Source of the DNA: SFEL01 sp045603585
GTDB lineage: Bacteria > Bacillota > Clostridia > Christensenellales > CAG-138
Length of the DNA stretch: 28,094 bases
Assembly (NCBI GenBank): GCA_045603585.1
Contig: JAZUMK010000025.1
Coordinates: 1-28,094, forward strand
Reading direction: 5' to 3'
Shown: piece after piece, positions 27,486 through 28,094 of the stretch
How positions within the stretch are numbered: the stretch's first letter is position 1
How the letters are laid out: each line of letters opens with the position of its first letter
Program-made: the position numbers and the translations under genes
Notes under the pieces: model-generated
The model's input: only the letters and a program-made list of their open reading frames with translations
Database searches by the model: none
What the model was told of the DNA's origin: nothing

Positions 27486-28094
27486 TTATTTTTCCTCCCA
27501 AAGGTTGTCGGGGTATACGCCTGCGGCGGTCTTTTCGGCGATGGCGGCCACAACTACGGGCTTATCCGCCTGATAGGTAACGCCGTACCACTTATCCTGA
27601 CTCTTCAGCACCTTGGAGCGGGCCTTGCCGCTCTGAATGAGGGAGCTTATCACGCTGGGCAGGAAGTATTCACCCTTGAGGGGGTTCTCTGCCATGGCCT
27701 TGTCCAGGAATGCGGGGAAGCCGGCCCAGGCTTCATTCATGAAGCTCTTGGTGAGGCCCCACATGTTCATGGAAACTATGGTATTGCCGGGGAGGGCGGT
27801 CCAGGTGGCGCCGTCGTCCTCGGTAAAGCGGGCATCCTCGCCGTCCTTTTCTATGCGGGTGCGCTCGGTAACGGTTACCAGATAGTTGTTCTCGTCCTCT
27901 ACGCATACGCCCCGGGCAACGTGGCCGTGCTCGGTAACGGTATTGCCAAGGAGATAGCCCACCATTGCGTATTCATAGCAATCGGGGGTGTCGGGATTTT
28001 CGCTCAGGTAGTCGTAGATGGTCTTGAATGCCTGGGGGCCGTAGTAATCGTCGGCATTGATGATGGCAAAGGGACCGTCTATTATATTGCGGGC
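27486..28094 (-). CDS. sugar nucleotidyltransferase, C-terminal part (5' end outside window)
   Basis: The last 202 residues of a nucleotidyltransferase whose start lies beyond the window end. The visible part begins ARNIIDGPFAIINADDYYG; NADDYYG is the metal/nucleotide-binding core of sugar-1-phosphate nucleotidyltransferases (Rossmann-type GT-A fold). Later VSMNMWGL and FLPSVIS are also typical. It probably makes a UDP- or other NDP-sugar from the sugar 1-phosphate produced by the kinase encoded one base downstream. The short TAA-C-ATG junction shows that the two are coupled. Confidence 0.82.
   Translation of the reverse strand, partial: ARNIIDGPFAIINADDYYGPQAFKTIYDYLSENPDTPDCYEYAMVGYLLGNTVTEHGHVARGVCVEDENNYLVTVTERTRIEKDGEDARFTEDDGATWTALPGNTIVSMNMWGLTKSFMNEAWAGFPAFLDKAMAENPLKGEYFLPSVISSLIQSGKARSKVLKSQDKWYGVTYQADKPVVVAAIAEKTAAGVYPDNLWEEK

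Noticed and set aside
1..28094. CRISPR array
   Set aside because: Repeats are palindromic, dispersed and not regularly spaced; no cas genes.

Overview
The window looks like chromosomal DNA of an anaerobic, probably gut-associated member of the Clostridia (Bacillota). The grounds are the Stickland-type D-proline reductase genes with a selenocysteine tRNA, a DnaD/DnaC-type helicase-loading pair, a PPi-type phosphofructokinase, strong AGGAGG ribosome sites and GC-rich genes separated by AT-rich gaps. The exact genus cannot be read from the sequence; no rRNA or phylogenetic marker other than common housekeeping genes is present.

Layout. 254-2840 (+): a class II CCA-adding/poly(A) polymerase-type nucleotidyltransferase and an alpha/beta hydrolase with an unusual charged N-terminus. 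7893-3369 (-): a tightly packed four-gene operon, dnaD-like, dnaC-like ATPase, secreted metallophosphoesterase, and a membrane-anchored G5/M23 protein with a degenerate peptidase site. 8167-11308 (+): pfp and murA, separated by a 625-base repeat-rich gap. 11551-11646 (+): a possible 31-residue membrane peptide. 12990-18311: the proline module, with a divergent proline racemase (prdF, -), the selenocysteine tRNA (selC, +), then prdC, prdA, a small gene and prdB (+). prdB contains an in-frame UGA followed by a bacterial SECIS-like hairpin, so it is one 241-residue selenoprotein. 21332-19268 (-): an MFS transporter and an aldose 1-epimerase-like protein, bracketed by inverted copies of a MITE-like element. 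28094-21773 (-): sugar genes, namely the end of a sugar nucleotidyltransferase, a NahK-like sugar kinase, a PocR/AraC regulator, and an ABC sugar importer (binding protein and two permeases, no ATPase).

How the genes work together. PrdF would interconvert L- and D-proline, PrdA/PrdB would reduce D-proline to 5-aminovalerate through a pyruvoyl group and selenocysteine, and PrdC would supply electrons. selC supplies the tRNA needed to translate prdB. At the right end, sugar import, regulation, anomeric phosphorylation and nucleotide activation form a plausible sugar (possibly N-acetylhexosamine) use locus; this is inference.

The most unusual content is between genes. Several repeat families recur, most of them hairpin-forming: (A) a roughly 210-260-base array of hairpins, three copies, each just downstream of and in the same sense as a gene (pfp, prdB, prdF), with many compensatory stem changes; (B) a 180-240-base element with C-rich/G-rich inverted ends; (C) a short GGGGCGATCA palindrome; (D) a 40-base REP-like repeat with outer GGATTGCC/CGCAATGA; (E) long polypyrimidine/polypurine hairpins at gene ends; and a recurrent terminator built on AAAAGCGAAA. 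Family A is the best candidate for something undescribed. No CRISPR array, rRNA, integrase or transposase was seen.
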